DNA from: Sphaerisporangium fuscum
Lineage (GTDB): Bacteria; Actinomycetota; Actinomycetes; Streptosporangiales; Streptosporangiaceae
DNA: 64,000 nucleotides
Assembly (NCBI RefSeq): GCF_018531465.1
Contig: NZ_JAHDTF010000037.1
Location: 1-64,000 of the forward strand
Direction: 5' to 3'
Part shown: positions 43,090 through 53,093 of the stretch, piece by piece
Numbering within the stretch: the first letter of the stretch is position 1
Layout of the letters: each line of letters starts with the position of its first letter
Program-made: the position numbers and the translations under genes
The notes under the pieces: generated by a model
Databases searched by the model: none
Told to the model about the DNA's origin: nothing
Seen by the model: the letters and a program-made list of their open reading frames with translations, nothing else

Positions 43090-43686
43090 ATGACGACCAG
43101 CGACATCCCCGTCCCGGGCGGAAGTCCTGGCGCCGTCCGGCCGCGCCGCGCCGACGCCCGGCGCAACTACGAGCTGCTGCTGGCCGCCGCCAAGGACCTC
43201 TTCGGCGAGCAGGGTCCCGACGCCCCCCTCGACGAGGTCGCCCGCCGCGCCGGGGTCGGCAACGCCACCATGTACCGCCACTTCCCCACCCGCCGCGAAC
43301 TGATCATCGCCGTGTACGCCGACGAGGTGACCGAGCTGTGCGCCCACGGGCGGGCGCTGCTCGACGCCCCCTCCCCCGGCGACGCGCTGTTCGCCTGGCT
43401 CGCGGCCTTCATCTCCCACGTCGCCACCAAACGCGAACTCGCCCTGTCCCTGAACGACGACCGCTCCGGCCGGCGCTCCGAGCTGTTCGACGGCTGGCAC
43501 CGGGCCATGCGCTCCACCGCCGAGGCGCTGCTCGGCCGCGCCCGGCACGCCGGCGCCGTCCGCCCCGACCTCGAGGTCACCGACCTGCTCACCCTGTCCA
43601 ACGGCATCGCCCTCACCGGAGCCACCCCCGCCCAGGCCACCCGCCTGCTCAGCCTCGTCCGCCGGGGCACCGGCACCTCCCCCTGA
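43090..43686 (+). CDS. TetR family transcriptional regulator
   Basis: 198 residues from ATG 43090 preceded by GAGGAG. The HTH is NYELLLAAAKDLFGEQGPDAPLDEVARRAGVGNATMYRHFPTRRELIIAVYADEV, followed by a helical ligand domain of normal length. No divergent operator is evident, so its target is not clear. A long hairpin separates it from the convergent GNAT remnant. Confidence 0.9.
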   Translation: MTTSDIPVPGGSPGAVRPRRADARRNYELLLAAAKDLFGEQGPDAPLDEVARRAGVGNATMYRHFPTRRELIIAVYADEVTELCAHGRALLDAPSPGDALFAWLAAFISHVATKRELALSLNDDRSGRRSELFDGWHRAMRSTAEALLGRARHAGAVRPDLEVTDLLTLSNGIALTGATPAQATRLLSLVRRGTGTSP

Positions 43687-43693
43687 CCACACC

Positions 43694-43724
43694 GGCCGCC
43701 GCCGCGGGTCCGCGGACGGCGGCC
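43694..43724. terminator. GC-rich hairpin between convergent genes
   Basis: Outer arms GGCCGCCG and CGGCGGCC (perfect) enclose inner arms CGCGG and CCGCG. It separates the TetR gene (+) from the GNAT gene (-) and probably terminates both. Confidence 0.55.
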
Positions 43725-43731
43725 GCGGCGG

Positions 43732-44462
43732 TCAGGGGACGTACGCGGCGGCCACCCGGCGGCGGCGCATGCCCAGGCGCTCGTACACGCCGATCGCGGC
43801 GTGGTTCCAGGAGTCCACCATCAGCGCCACCCGGCCGTGCTCGGCCAGCAGTGCGTTGACGACGAAGCGGCACACCGTGGCGGCGTGTCCACTGCCGCGG
43901 TGGGCCGCGGCGGTCGCCACGCCCGCGAGGAAGCCCGCTCCCGGCGCGCTCCAGGCGTCGGCGGCGACCGAGGCGATCGTCCCGTCGTCGGCGCGCCCCC
44001 CGCCCACCGGGTCACCCCGGGCAGGCCCGGGACCGCGTAGGAGTCCGGATTGGCCTCCGCGAGCAGCGCCATGACCTCGGCGGTGTCCTCCTCGGCCAGC
44101 CACCGCGCCTTCCCGGCGTCGCCCGGCACCGGGGACGTGACCTCCATCCAGTCGAAGGCCGTCGCGAACTCCAGGCCCTCGACCCGCTCGGCGAGCCCCC
44201 GGACCAGCGGCTCCTCGCCGATCGGCCGGAAGGTGGGGCCCGCCTCCGCCAGCGCGTGCCGCACCAGCGGCACCGCCTCGTCCAGCGGACCGGCCACCAC
44301 CAGCCGGTCGCGCCGGGACAGATCCGGGCTCGCCACCGCCACCGCCTCCCCGGAGGCGAAGACCCGCACCCCCGGCGCCATGCCCTGCGCCGCCCACACG
44401 ACCATGAGGTCGTCGCCCGATGCCGCGGCCACCTCGCCGGCGCCGGTCAGCTCACGGATCAC
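43732..44462 (-). pseudogene. GNAT acetyltransferase gene with a frameshift, coupled to purB
   Basis: The frame begins with GTG 44462, overlapping the purB stop by 4 bases, and reads MIRELTGAGEVAAASGDDLMVVWAAQG...LPGVTRWAGG. It then leaves frame; the next frame carries the GNAT core ADDGTIASVAADAW...GVATAAAHRGSGHAATVCRFVVNALLAEH...IGVYERLGMRRRR. The shift falls at a run of six G (minus strand; 43996-44001). A single-base change there restores about 243 residues. It could be a true mutation, a phase-variable tract or a sequencing error. Confidence 0.8.
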
Positions 44463-45886
44463 AGAATGGCGCCGGGCCGGTACGCCGCCGCCTCCGGGTG
44501 CCGCGCCACCACGGCGTCCACCCGTGAGAACACCTCGGCCACCTGTCCCGCGGCCGCGCCGGTGAACGGCGCCGGGTCGGCGAGCAGGTCCTCCAGCTCC
44601 GCCCGGTCCAGCGGGAACCGCTCGTCGGCCCCGAGCCGCTCGAGCAGGAGGTTCGGCGCGCCGCTCTCGCGCATGGCCAGCGCCGACGCCACCGCGTGCT
44701 CCTTGATCAGCTCGTGGGCGGTCTCCCGGCCCACCCCGGCGCGCACCGCCGCCATGAGCATCTTGGTCGTCGCCAGGAACGGCAGGTAGCGGTCGAGCTC
44801 GGCCCCGATCACCGCCGGGAACGCGCCGAACTCCTCCAGCACGGTCAGCATCGTCTCCACCAGGCCGTCGAAGGCGAAGAACGCGTCGGGCAGCGCCACG
44901 CGGCGCACCACCGAGCACGACACGTCGCCCTCGTTCCACTGGTCGCCGGCCAGCTCCCCGGTCATGGACGCGTACCCGCGCAGCACCACCGTCAGGCCGT
45001 TCACCCGCTCGCAGGAGCGGGTGTTCATCTTGTGCGGCATCGCGCTGGAGCCGACCTGCCCCTGCTTGAACCCCTCGGTGACCAGCTCGTGCCCCGCCAT
45101 CAGCCTGATCGTCTTGGCCAGGCTGGACGGCGCCGCCGCCAGCTGCACCAGGGCCGTCACGACCTCGTAGTCGAGCGAGCGGGGGTACACCTGCCCGACG
45201 CTGGTGAAGCCCGCCGCGAAGCCCAGGTGGCGCGCCACCCGCTCCTCCAGCTCGGCCAGCTTCGCCTGGTCGCCGCCGAGGAGGTCGAGCATGTCCTGCG
45301 CGGTGCCCACCGGGCCCTTGACGCCGCGCAGGGGGTACCGGGCGATCAGCTCCTCCAGCCGGGCGTACGCCACCAGCAGCTCGTCGGCCGCCGTGGCGAA
45401 CCGCTTGCCGAGCGTCGTCGCCTGCGCCGCGACGTTGTGCGACCGGCCCGCCATCACCGTCCCGGAGTACTGGACGGCCAGCTCGCCCAGCCGGGCCAGC
45501 AGCGCCACGCAGCGGTCGCGCACCAGCAGCAGGCTGTCGCGGATCTGCAGCTGCTCGACGTTCTCGGTGAGGTCGCGGGAGGTCATGCCCTTGTGGACGT
45601 GCTCGTGGCCCGCCAGGTCGTTGAACTCCTCGATGCGCGCCTTCACGTCGTGGCGGGTCTGCCGCTCCCGCTCGGCGATCGACGGCAGGTCGACCTTGCC
45701 GATCACCGCCTCGTAATCGTCGATCACCCCCGGCGGCACCTCGACACCGAGATCGGCCTGTGCGCGCAGCACGGCCAGCCACAACTGCCGCTCGGCGACC
45801 ACCTTGTGCTCAGGCGACCACACCTGGGCGAGCTCGGGCGAGGCGTAGCGGGCGGCGAGAACGTTCGGGATACGCGGCTTGGTCAC
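44459..45886 (-). CDS. purB: Adenylosuccinate lyase
   Basis: 475 residues from GTG 45886 (MTKPRIPNVLAARYAS). It catalyses two steps of purine synthesis, splitting fumarate from SAICAR and from adenylosuccinate. The fumarate-lyase signature is GSSAMPHKMNT near residue 280; GMTSRDLTEN and RSHNVAAQATTLGKR contain further active-site residues. TACACT ends eight bases before the GTG with only GGGG between, so the transcript may be nearly leaderless. The downstream GNAT gene is translationally coupled. Confidence 0.95.
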   Translation of the reverse strand: MTKPRIPNVLAARYASPELAQVWSPEHKVVAERQLWLAVLRAQADLGVEVPPGVIDDYEAVIGKVDLPSIAERERQTRHDVKARIEEFNDLAGHEHVHKGMTSRDLTENVEQLQIRDSLLLVRDRCVALLARLGELAVQYSGTVMAGRSHNVAAQATTLGKRFATAADELLVAYARLEELIARYPLRGVKGPVGTAQDMLDLLGGDQAKLAELEERVARHLGFAAGFTSVGQVYPRSLDYEVVTALVQLAAAPSSLAKTIRLMAGHELVTEGFKQGQVGSSAMPHKMNTRSCERVNGLTVVLRGYASMTGELAGDQWNEGDVSCSVVRRVALPDAFFAFDGLVETMLTVLEEFGAFPAVIGAELDRYLPFLATTKMLMAAVRAGVGRETAHELIKEHAVASALAMRESGAPNLLLERLGADERFPLDRAELEDLLADPAPFTGAAAGQVAEVFSRVDAVVARHPEAAAYRPGAIL

Positions 45887-45931
45887 GTTGCCCCAGTGTA
45901 TGGGGGCCGCCTCCACGATCCGCCACGGACC

Positions 45932-48900
45932 CTACTTCGCGCCGAGGGCCTCCCGGTCGTACACCCGGGTGGGCGTGCCGGCGGAGCGGCGCCCGCGGCC
46001 GCCCATCCGCTCCTTCACCCGCTCCACCAGGGTGTACAGCGCGGGAACCAGCACCAGGGTCAGCAGCGTCGAGGAGACCAGGCCGCCGATGACCACGATG
46101 GCCAGCGGCTGGGAGATGAAGCCGCCCGAGCCGGTCAGCCCCACCGCCATCGGCGTCAGGGCGCAGATCGTCGCGATCGCCGTCATCAGGATCGGCCGCA
46201 GCCGCCGCCGGCCGCCCTCGATCACCGCCTCGACCACGCCCAGCCCCTGGGCGCGGTACTGGTTGATCAGGTCGATCAGCACGATCGCGTTGGTCACCAC
46301 GATGCCGATCAGCATCAGCATGCCGATCAACGCGGGGACCCCCAGCGGCGTGTCCGTCATCCGCAGCAGCCCGATGGCGCCCGTCGCCGCGAGCGGGATC
46401 GACACCAGCAGGATCAGCGGCTGCACGAAGCTCCGGAACGTCGCCACCATGATCATGAACACGATCGCGATCGCCGCCAGCATCGCCAGGCCCAGCTGCC
46501 CGAAGGCCTTGCTCTGGTCGGCGCTCACCCCGCCGATGCTGTAGGTCACGCCCGCCGGCAGCGTCAGCGACTTCATCCGCTCGGTGATCTTCGCGGTGAC
46601 GGCGCCCAGGTCGCTCGCCGTGGCGGCCGCCGACACCGACGCCGTCCGCCCGCCGTCCTTGCGGGTGATCTGCGTCGGCCCGGCGACCTGCCGCACCTCG
46701 GCCACGCTCGACAGCTTCACGAGGCCCGACGCCGTGGGCAGCCGCAGCGCCCGCACCGCCGCCAGGTCGGCGGGCGCGTCGCCCCCGGCGCGCAGCACGA
46801 TGTCGCTCACCCGCCCGTCCAGCGTGATCTCACCGACCGGCGCCCCGCGGAACGCCTGCGCCACGATCTGGCCGACGCCCGTCTCGGTCAGCCCCTTGGC
46901 CGCGGCCTTCTCTCGGTCGACCCGAACCTCCACGCGCGGCGCGCTCGCCTCGAGGTTGGAGGTCACGTCGCGCAGCCCGTCGATCCCGCGCATCGCCGCG
47001 AGCACCGTGTCCGCGCCGGACTTCAGCGCCGTCAGGTCGGGCCCCTGAAGGACGACCTCTGCGCGGTCGGAGGCGAACCCGCCGCCGTCCTGACCGCCGA
47101 CGGTCACTTCGCCCACGTCGCGCAGCGCCGCCAGCCGGTCGCGCAGCGTCTTCTCCAGCGCCGGGGCGTCCACCCCGTCGGCCACCGTCAGCGAGTACGA
47201 CGCCTTGTCGGCCGAGCCTCCGACCCCGCCCGCGAAAGTGCCGCCGGACCCCACGTTCACCTGGTACGACGCCACCTCCTTGAGCGAGGAGAGCACCTGC
47301 TCGACCTTCTTGGCCGCCGCGTCGGTGGTGGCGAGGTCGGTGCCCGCCGGCATCTTCTGGGTGACCGAGATCGTGTCGTTGCCCGAGGAGTCGATGAAGT
47401 TGGTCTTCAGCCCCGGCGCCAGCGCCAGCGTGCCCACGAAGACCAGCACTCCGGCGAGCAACGTCACCCACCGCCGCCGGGTGGCGAACCTCAGCACGGG
47501 CAGGTACATCCGCTGAAGGGGGCTGCGCAGTTCCTTGGCCTCCGCCCGCGCCCGCACCTCGGCCGCCTCCGCGGGCGACAGCCGCGGCGCCTTGAGGAAC
47601 CAGTACGCCAGCACCGGGATCACCGTCAGCGCCACCAGGAGCGACGCCAGCAGCGCCACCGTCACCGTGATCGCGAACGGCGCGAACAGCTGCCCCACCA
47701 TGCCGCCCACGAACGCGATCGGCAGGAACACCGCCACCGTCGTCAGCGTCGAGGCCGTCACCGCCCCGCTCACCTCGCGCACGGCGGCGAGCACCGCCTC
47801 ACGCTTGCCCTCGCCGTACCCCAGGTGCCGCTTGATGTTCTCCAGCACCACGATCGAGTCGTCGACCACCCGGCCGATCGCGATGGTCAGCGCCCCGAGC
47901 GTCAGGAGGTTCAGCGAGTAGTCGCCCGCCCACAGCGCGATCAGCGCGATCACCACCGACAGCGGGATCGACACCGCCGTCACCAGCGTGGAGCGCAGCG
48001 ACAGCAGGAACAGCAGGATCACGATCACCGCGAACACCAGGCCCAGCAGGCCCTCGGTCGACAGGTCCTCGATGGACCGCTCGACGTAGGGGGCCTGGTC
48101 GAACACCACGGTGATCTCCGAGGCGTCCCCCAGCGCCCGCACCAGCCCCGCCAGCTTGGCCCGGACGTCGCGGGAGATCCGCACGGCGTTCCCGTCGGGG
48201 GTCATCGTGATCGACATGCCGAGGCTCGGCCTGCCGTTGGTCCGCGTGATCGTCGTGGCGTCGGCCGGTTTCTGCTCGATCGCCGCCACATCGCCCAGCC
48301 GCACCGGCGCCGGTTTCGGGACCGCGACCCCCGGTGGCAGCCCCTGACCCGGGACGCGCGCCGGGGTCCGGGACGGCTGCGCGGCCGGGGCCTGCGGCGT
48401 GAGGTACAGATCGCGCAGGTCGTCGAGGGACGACAGGCGGCGCCCCACCTGCACCGTCAGCGACTTGCCGTCCTGGACCAGGCTCCCGGCCGGCACCGGG
48501 GTGCCGTTGGCCCGCAGCAGGTCGGGGATCGCCGCGGGGGACAGCCCCAGGAACGCCATCTTCCCCAGGTCGGGTGTGATGACGACGGTCTGCTTGCCCG
48601 CGCCGGTCACCGACACCTCGCGGACCCCCTCGACCCCCTGCAGCTCGGGAACCGCGATCCGCTCCAGCTTGTCCTGCATGGCCAGGCGGTCGCCGCCGTC
48701 GTCGATCGCCAGCACCATGACCGGGATGTCGTCGGTGTTCCCGGCCACCACCGTCGGCTCGACCCCGTTCGGCAGCCGCGCCCCCAGGCGGCCCACCGCC
48801 TGCTGGAGCTTGCTCACCGCCGACTCGATGTCGGTGCCGTACTCGAACGACACCTGGATCTGCGCCATGCCCTCGCGGGAGGTCGAGGTCACCGCCGTGA

Positions 48901-49132
48901 CCCCGGCGATTCCCTGGAAGCCGCTCTCGATCGGCTTGGTGACCTGCTCCTCCACGATGTCCGGCGCGGCGCCGGCGTACGGGGCGACCACGAACGCCCC
49001 CGGGAACGCCAGCGACGGCAGCAGCTGCTGCTTGAGCGAGGGGATCGCCAGCGCCCCGAAGACGCTGATCACCACCGTGACCAGGATGACGAGACTGCGG
49101 TTGGCGAGACTGAGCCTGGCCAGAGCGGTCAT
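45932..49132 (-). CDS. RND family efflux transporter (AcrB/HAE1-like)
   Basis: 1066 residues, normal AcrB length. LARLSLANRSLVILVTVVISVFGALAIP is the first helix; two large extracytoplasmic loops follow, with the RND central region GRVVDDSIVVLENIKRHLGYGEGKREAVLAAVREV (the Asp-Asp pair of helix 4 in proton relay) and the repeat half ending IGIVVTNAIVLIDLINQYRAQGLGVVEAVIEGGRRRLRPILMTA. In Gram-positive bacteria such proteins work without an outer-membrane channel; no membrane-fusion protein gene is adjacent. Substrate unknown. Confidence 0.93.
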   Translation of the reverse strand: MTALARLSLANRSLVILVTVVISVFGALAIPSLKQQLLPSLAFPGAFVVAPYAGAAPDIVEEQVTKPIESGFQGIAGVTAVTSTSREGMAQIQVSFEYGTDIESAVSKLQQAVGRLGARLPNGVEPTVVAGNTDDIPVMVLAIDDGGDRLAMQDKLERIAVPELQGVEGVREVSVTGAGKQTVVITPDLGKMAFLGLSPAAIPDLLRANGTPVPAGSLVQDGKSLTVQVGRRLSSLDDLRDLYLTPQAPAAQPSRTPARVPGQGLPPGVAVPKPAPVRLGDVAAIEQKPADATTITRTNGRPSLGMSITMTPDGNAVRISRDVRAKLAGLVRALGDASEITVVFDQAPYVERSIEDLSTEGLLGLVFAVIVILLFLLSLRSTLVTAVSIPLSVVIALIALWAGDYSLNLLTLGALTIAIGRVVDDSIVVLENIKRHLGYGEGKREAVLAAVREVSGAVTASTLTTVAVFLPIAFVGGMVGQLFAPFAITVTVALLASLLVALTVIPVLAYWFLKAPRLSPAEAAEVRARAEAKELRSPLQRMYLPVLRFATRRRWVTLLAGVLVFVGTLALAPGLKTNFIDSSGNDTISVTQKMPAGTDLATTDAAAKKVEQVLSSLKEVASYQVNVGSGGTFAGGVGGSADKASYSLTVADGVDAPALEKTLRDRLAALRDVGEVTVGGQDGGGFASDRAEVVLQGPDLTALKSGADTVLAAMRGIDGLRDVTSNLEASAPRVEVRVDREKAAAKGLTETGVGQIVAQAFRGAPVGEITLDGRVSDIVLRAGGDAPADLAAVRALRLPTASGLVKLSSVAEVRQVAGPTQITRKDGGRTASVSAAATASDLGAVTAKITERMKSLTLPAGVTYSIGGVSADQSKAFGQLGLAMLAAIAIVFMIMVATFRSFVQPLILLVSIPLAATGAIGLLRMTDTPLGVPALIGMLMLIGIVVTNAIVLIDLINQYRAQGLGVVEAVIEGGRRRLRPILMTAIATICALTPMAVGLTGSGGFISQPLAIVVIGGLVSSTLLTLVLVPALYTLVERVKERMGGRGRRSAGTPTRVYDREALGAK

Positions 49133-49226
49133 GGCGCGGACCTTCCGGGGGAAGCGGGAGTTGCGGCAATGCTAGCTCCCGGCACCGGCGGTGGGCCGTG
49201 CGGCGTCGGCTGGTAGCTTGCGGCAC

Positions 49227-50030
49227 ATGCACGGCGACGACGGGGCGCGGGAGCCCTCCGACACCTACCTGCGAGGGCTGTTCTCACTGTCCGGCCGCAC
49301 CGCCCTGGTGACCGGAGGCAGCTCGGGCATCGGGTACGCCATGGCCGAGGCCATCGGCCGGGCCGGGGCCGCGGTCGTCCTCGTCGCCCGCCGCGAACCC
49401 GAGCTCGCCGGGGCCGTGGCGGAACTCCGCGGTCACGGCGTCCGCGCCGCCGCGATCAGCGCCGACCTCGCCGACGCCGACGCCGTCCGCCGCGTGTGCG
49501 AGCAGGCCCCCGCCTTCTTCGGCGACGTCGACATCCTGGTGAACGCCGCCGGCAACAACATCCGCCGCCCCATGGCCGAGCTGACCCCCGGCGACCACGA
49601 CCTCACCATGCGGGTCAACCTGACCGCCCCCTACCTCCTTGGGCAGCACTTCGGCCCCCGCATGGCCGGGCGCGGCTGGGGCCGCATCATCAACATCGGC
49701 TCCCAGCAGTCCATCAGCGCCTTCGGCGACAGCGGCGTCTACGGCGTCAGCAAGGCCGCGATCGCCGGGCTCAGCCGGTCGCAGGCCGAGGCCTGGTCGC
49801 GGCACGGGGTGTGCAGCAACACCGTCGTCCCCGGATTCGTGCTCACCCCCCTCACCGAGCCCGCCCAGGCCGTCCCGGGCCGGGTCGAGGCCCTCGCCGC
49901 GCGCACCATGACCGGACGCAACGGCCTGCCCGCCGACTTCGCCGCCACCGCCGTCCTGCTGGCCGGCGACGGCGCGGCCTACATCACCGGCCAGATCATC
50001 TGCGTCGACGGCGGGTTCTCCGTCCACTAG
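49227..50030 (+). CDS. SDR family oxidoreductase
   Basis: 267 residues from ATG 49227. TGGSSGIGYAMAEAIGRAG is the cofactor loop, NAAGNN the NAG-like motif, Ser in INIGSQQS and YGVSK the active site, and ITGQIICVDGGFSVH the C-terminal SDR signature. The layout is that of gluconate 5-dehydrogenase/3-oxoacyl-ACP reductase-like enzymes; the substrate is not evident. TAGCTT ends seven bases before the ATG with no ribosome site, predicting a leaderless transcript. Confidence 0.9.
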   Translation: MHGDDGAREPSDTYLRGLFSLSGRTALVTGGSSGIGYAMAEAIGRAGAAVVLVARREPELAGAVAELRGHGVRAAAISADLADADAVRRVCEQAPAFFGDVDILVNAAGNNIRRPMAELTPGDHDLTMRVNLTAPYLLGQHFGPRMAGRGWGRIINIGSQQSISAFGDSGVYGVSKAAIAGLSRSQAEAWSRHGVCSNTVVPGFVLTPLTEPAQAVPGRVEALAARTMTGRNGLPADFAATAVLLAGDGAAYITGQIICVDGGFSVH

Positions 50031-50043
50031 ACCGGGCACCGAT

Positions 50044-50074
50044 TTGACTTAGAGCGCGCTCTAAGTCCGAGACT
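50044..50074 (+). promoter_or_regulatory. MerR-type promoter with 22-base perfect palindrome
   Basis: TTGACT (50044-50049) and GAGACT (50069-50074) are 19 bases apart. GACTTAGAGCG followed by CGCTCTAAGTC (50046-50067) is perfectly palindromic and fills the spacer. The start codon is 6 bases beyond the -10. This is the expected operator for the MerR protein encoded next. Confidence 0.75.
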
Positions 50075-50080
50075 GGCGTC

Positions 50081-50457
50081 ATGGACGAGGGGATGACGAT
50101 CGCCGAGGTCTCGCGGCGTACCGGGCTCACGGCCCACACCCTGCGCTACTACGAGCGGGCCGGGCTGCTGCTCTCCCCGCCTCCGCGCGGGTCCAACGGC
50201 CACCGCCTCTACACCAAGCGCGACCTGGACTGGGTCGTCATGCTCACCCGGCTGCGTTCCACCGGAATGCCGATCGCCGAGATGCGCCGCTACGCCGAGC
50301 TCGCCGCCGGCGGCTCGGTGTCGGTGGCCGAGCGGCTGGAGCTCCTCCTCGCCCACCGCGCCCAGGTCGCGGCCCGCATCGAACATCTGCGGAAGGACCT
50401 GGCAGTGATCGACCACAAGATCGACATCTACCGTACCGCCATCGAGGAGAATCAGGC

Positions 50458-50461
<4 letters not shown>
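50081..50461 (+). CDS. MerR family transcriptional regulator
   Basis: 126 residues from ATG 50081; MTIAEVSRRTGLTAHTLRYYERAGLL...GHRLYTKRDLDWVVMLTRLRSTGMPIAEMRRYAEL is the classical MerR DNA-binding domain, and the C-terminal helix forms the dimer coil. No metal cysteines are present. Its stop overlaps the ATG of the aldo/keto reductase by 4 bases (ATGA), so regulator and enzyme form one autoregulated operon, a common actinomycete pairing. Confidence 0.92.
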
Positions 50462-51438
<977 letters not shown>

Positions 51439-51450
51439 CGCGGGCCCCGT

Positions 51451-51645
51451 CTAAGCGGCATGGGCGCAGCACACCTGGTGGGGCGGGACGCTGCGCCCGT
51501 CGGGCAGGAGCTCGCCGGTGTCGTCGAAGACCACCACGCCGTTGCACAGCAGACCCCATCCCTGTTCGGGGTGGTAGGCCACGAGGCGGGCCGCCTCACG
51601 GTCGGGAGCGTCCGCCGACGGGCACGCTGGGGAGTGCCGGCACAT
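51451..51645 (-). CDS. DUF5999 family small protein
   Basis: 64 residues from ATG 51645, preceded by GAGGTGA at a good distance (an in-frame ATG six codons earlier lies before that site). MCRHSPACPSADAPDREAARLVAYHPEQGWGLLCNGVVVFDDTGELLPDG is the DUF5999 pattern, found in actinomycetes. The conserved Cys and His residues suggest metal binding. Function unknown. Confidence 0.85.
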   Translation of the reverse strand: MCRHSPACPSADAPDREAARLVAYHPEQGWGLLCNGVVVFDDTGELLPDGRSVPPHQVCCAHAA

Positions 51646-51942
51646 CGCGTTCACCTCGATCATCGACGATGCGGGACACCGGTCGGACCCTCAGCCGGAC
51701 CAGCCGGATCCCTTCCATGGTGAGCTTCCAGTGCGCCACGCGACGGTCGCGAAACGCTCAATATCTCCACCAGAATCAGTAGAAGACGGCAAATTCCGGG
51801 CCCTACTCGCCAGGCGGTGGGTGACGCCGCGCCCACCGCCGCCGCGACCGCCCCATCCCACGCCCCCGCCTTCGCAAAACCCCCGCTCTCCGGAGCCGGG
51901 GCAGGGTTCGCCGCCCAGGGCCACCCGGCGCAGACTGGCTGT

Positions 51943-52941
51943 ATGGCAGTGGGCATCGATCCCGCGCCGACGGTCCTGTTCATCGTCTCCGACGAGATCG
52001 CACTTCTCGACCTGGCCGGCCCCCTGGAGGTGTTCAGCGCGGCGAACGGCACCGGGGCCCGCTATCGCCTGGTCACCGCGTCGGCCGGCGGACTGCCCAC
52101 GAGCACCCTCGGCGGGTTCAGGCTGGAGGTGCAGTACGCCCTGGAGGAGTTCGACGAGCCGGTCGACACCCTCATGGTGATCGGCAAGCGGGGGTGGGCG
52201 ACGCAGCAGGAGCTCATAGCGCCGCTCCGCCGGCTCGCGCCGTCGGCCCGGCGGGTGACCTCGGTGTGCACCGCCGCCTTCGCCCTGGCCGCGGCCGGGC
52301 TGCTGGACGGCCGCCGCGCGACGACCCACTGGGCGCTGTGCGCCAAGCTCGCCGGCCAGTACCCCCAGATCGACGTCACCCCCGACGCGCTCTTCGTCCG
52401 GGACGGCAAGATCGCCACCTCGGCGGGTGTCACGGCCGGGATCGACCTGGCCCTGTCCCTCCTGGAGGAGGACTACGGCGCGGAGGTCGCCCGGCGCGTG
52501 GCCAAGTACCTGGTGGTGTTCATGCAGAGGCCCGGCGGTCAGTCGCAGTTCAGCGCCCGTGCCCGCGTGCCGATCCCGCGCAGCGGCGGCGTCAAGGCGG
52601 TGCTGGACGCCGTGGCCGCCGACCCCGCGGGCGACCACTCGGTCGAGAGCATGGCCGAGCGGGCCGCCCTGAGCGTCCGCCACTTCGCCCGCAGGTTCCA
52701 GCAGGAGACCGGCGACACACCGGGCCGCTACCTGGAACGGGCCCGCGTGGAGGCCGCCCAGGCGCTGCTGGAGTCCTGCGACGACGGCATGGACCTGGTC
52801 GCCCACCGCGTGGGGCTCGGCTGCTCGGAGACCCTCCGCCGGGCGTTCGTGCGGACCATCGGCACCACCCCGAGCGCCTACCGCTCCCGGTTCCGCACGA
52901 CCACGCGACCGTGGCGGGAGGCGCGCGTCGTCGGCCTGTAG
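51943..52941 (+). CDS. GlxA family AraC-type regulator with DJ-1/PfpI-like domain
   Basis: 332 residues from ATG 51943. Residues about 10-185 form a DJ-1/PfpI-like domain (FIVSDEIALLDLAGPLEVFSAAN, SVCTAAFALAAAGLLDGRRATTHW), and the C-terminus is an AraC double HTH (VESMAERAALSVRHFARRFQQETGDTPGRYLERARVEAAQALL). Such proteins often sense small nitrogen compounds. The 297 bases upstream, back to the divergent DUF5999 gene, show no clear gene or palindrome. Confidence 0.92.
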   Translation: MAVGIDPAPTVLFIVSDEIALLDLAGPLEVFSAANGTGARYRLVTASAGGLPTSTLGGFRLEVQYALEEFDEPVDTLMVIGKRGWATQQELIAPLRRLAPSARRVTSVCTAAFALAAAGLLDGRRATTHWALCAKLAGQYPQIDVTPDALFVRDGKIATSAGVTAGIDLALSLLEEDYGAEVARRVAKYLVVFMQRPGGQSQFSARARVPIPRSGGVKAVLDAVAADPAGDHSVESMAERAALSVRHFARRFQQETGDTPGRYLERARVEAAQALLESCDDGMDLVAHRVGLGCSETLRRAFVRTIGTTPSAYRSRFRTTTRPWREARVVGL

Positions 52942-53093
52942 AGCCCCATGGCCGAATTCGAGGCGTACATGTCTCTTTTCTCCCTGCAATGGCGGCACGA
53001 AGGCGGGTTACCAATGGGGGATACCGACACGACCGCCGTGCGAGGTCGTCTCCCCGCACGGCCGCCGACGTCATCTGCTCCGGGGAGAACACC

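Noticed and set aside
44696..49216. Open plus-strand frame of about 1500 codons opposite purB and the RND gene
   Set aside because: Antisense frames stay open by chance in GC-rich DNA. Its translation is rich in Arg, His, Gln and Gly without any family pattern, whereas the minus strand has two clearly recognisable proteins.
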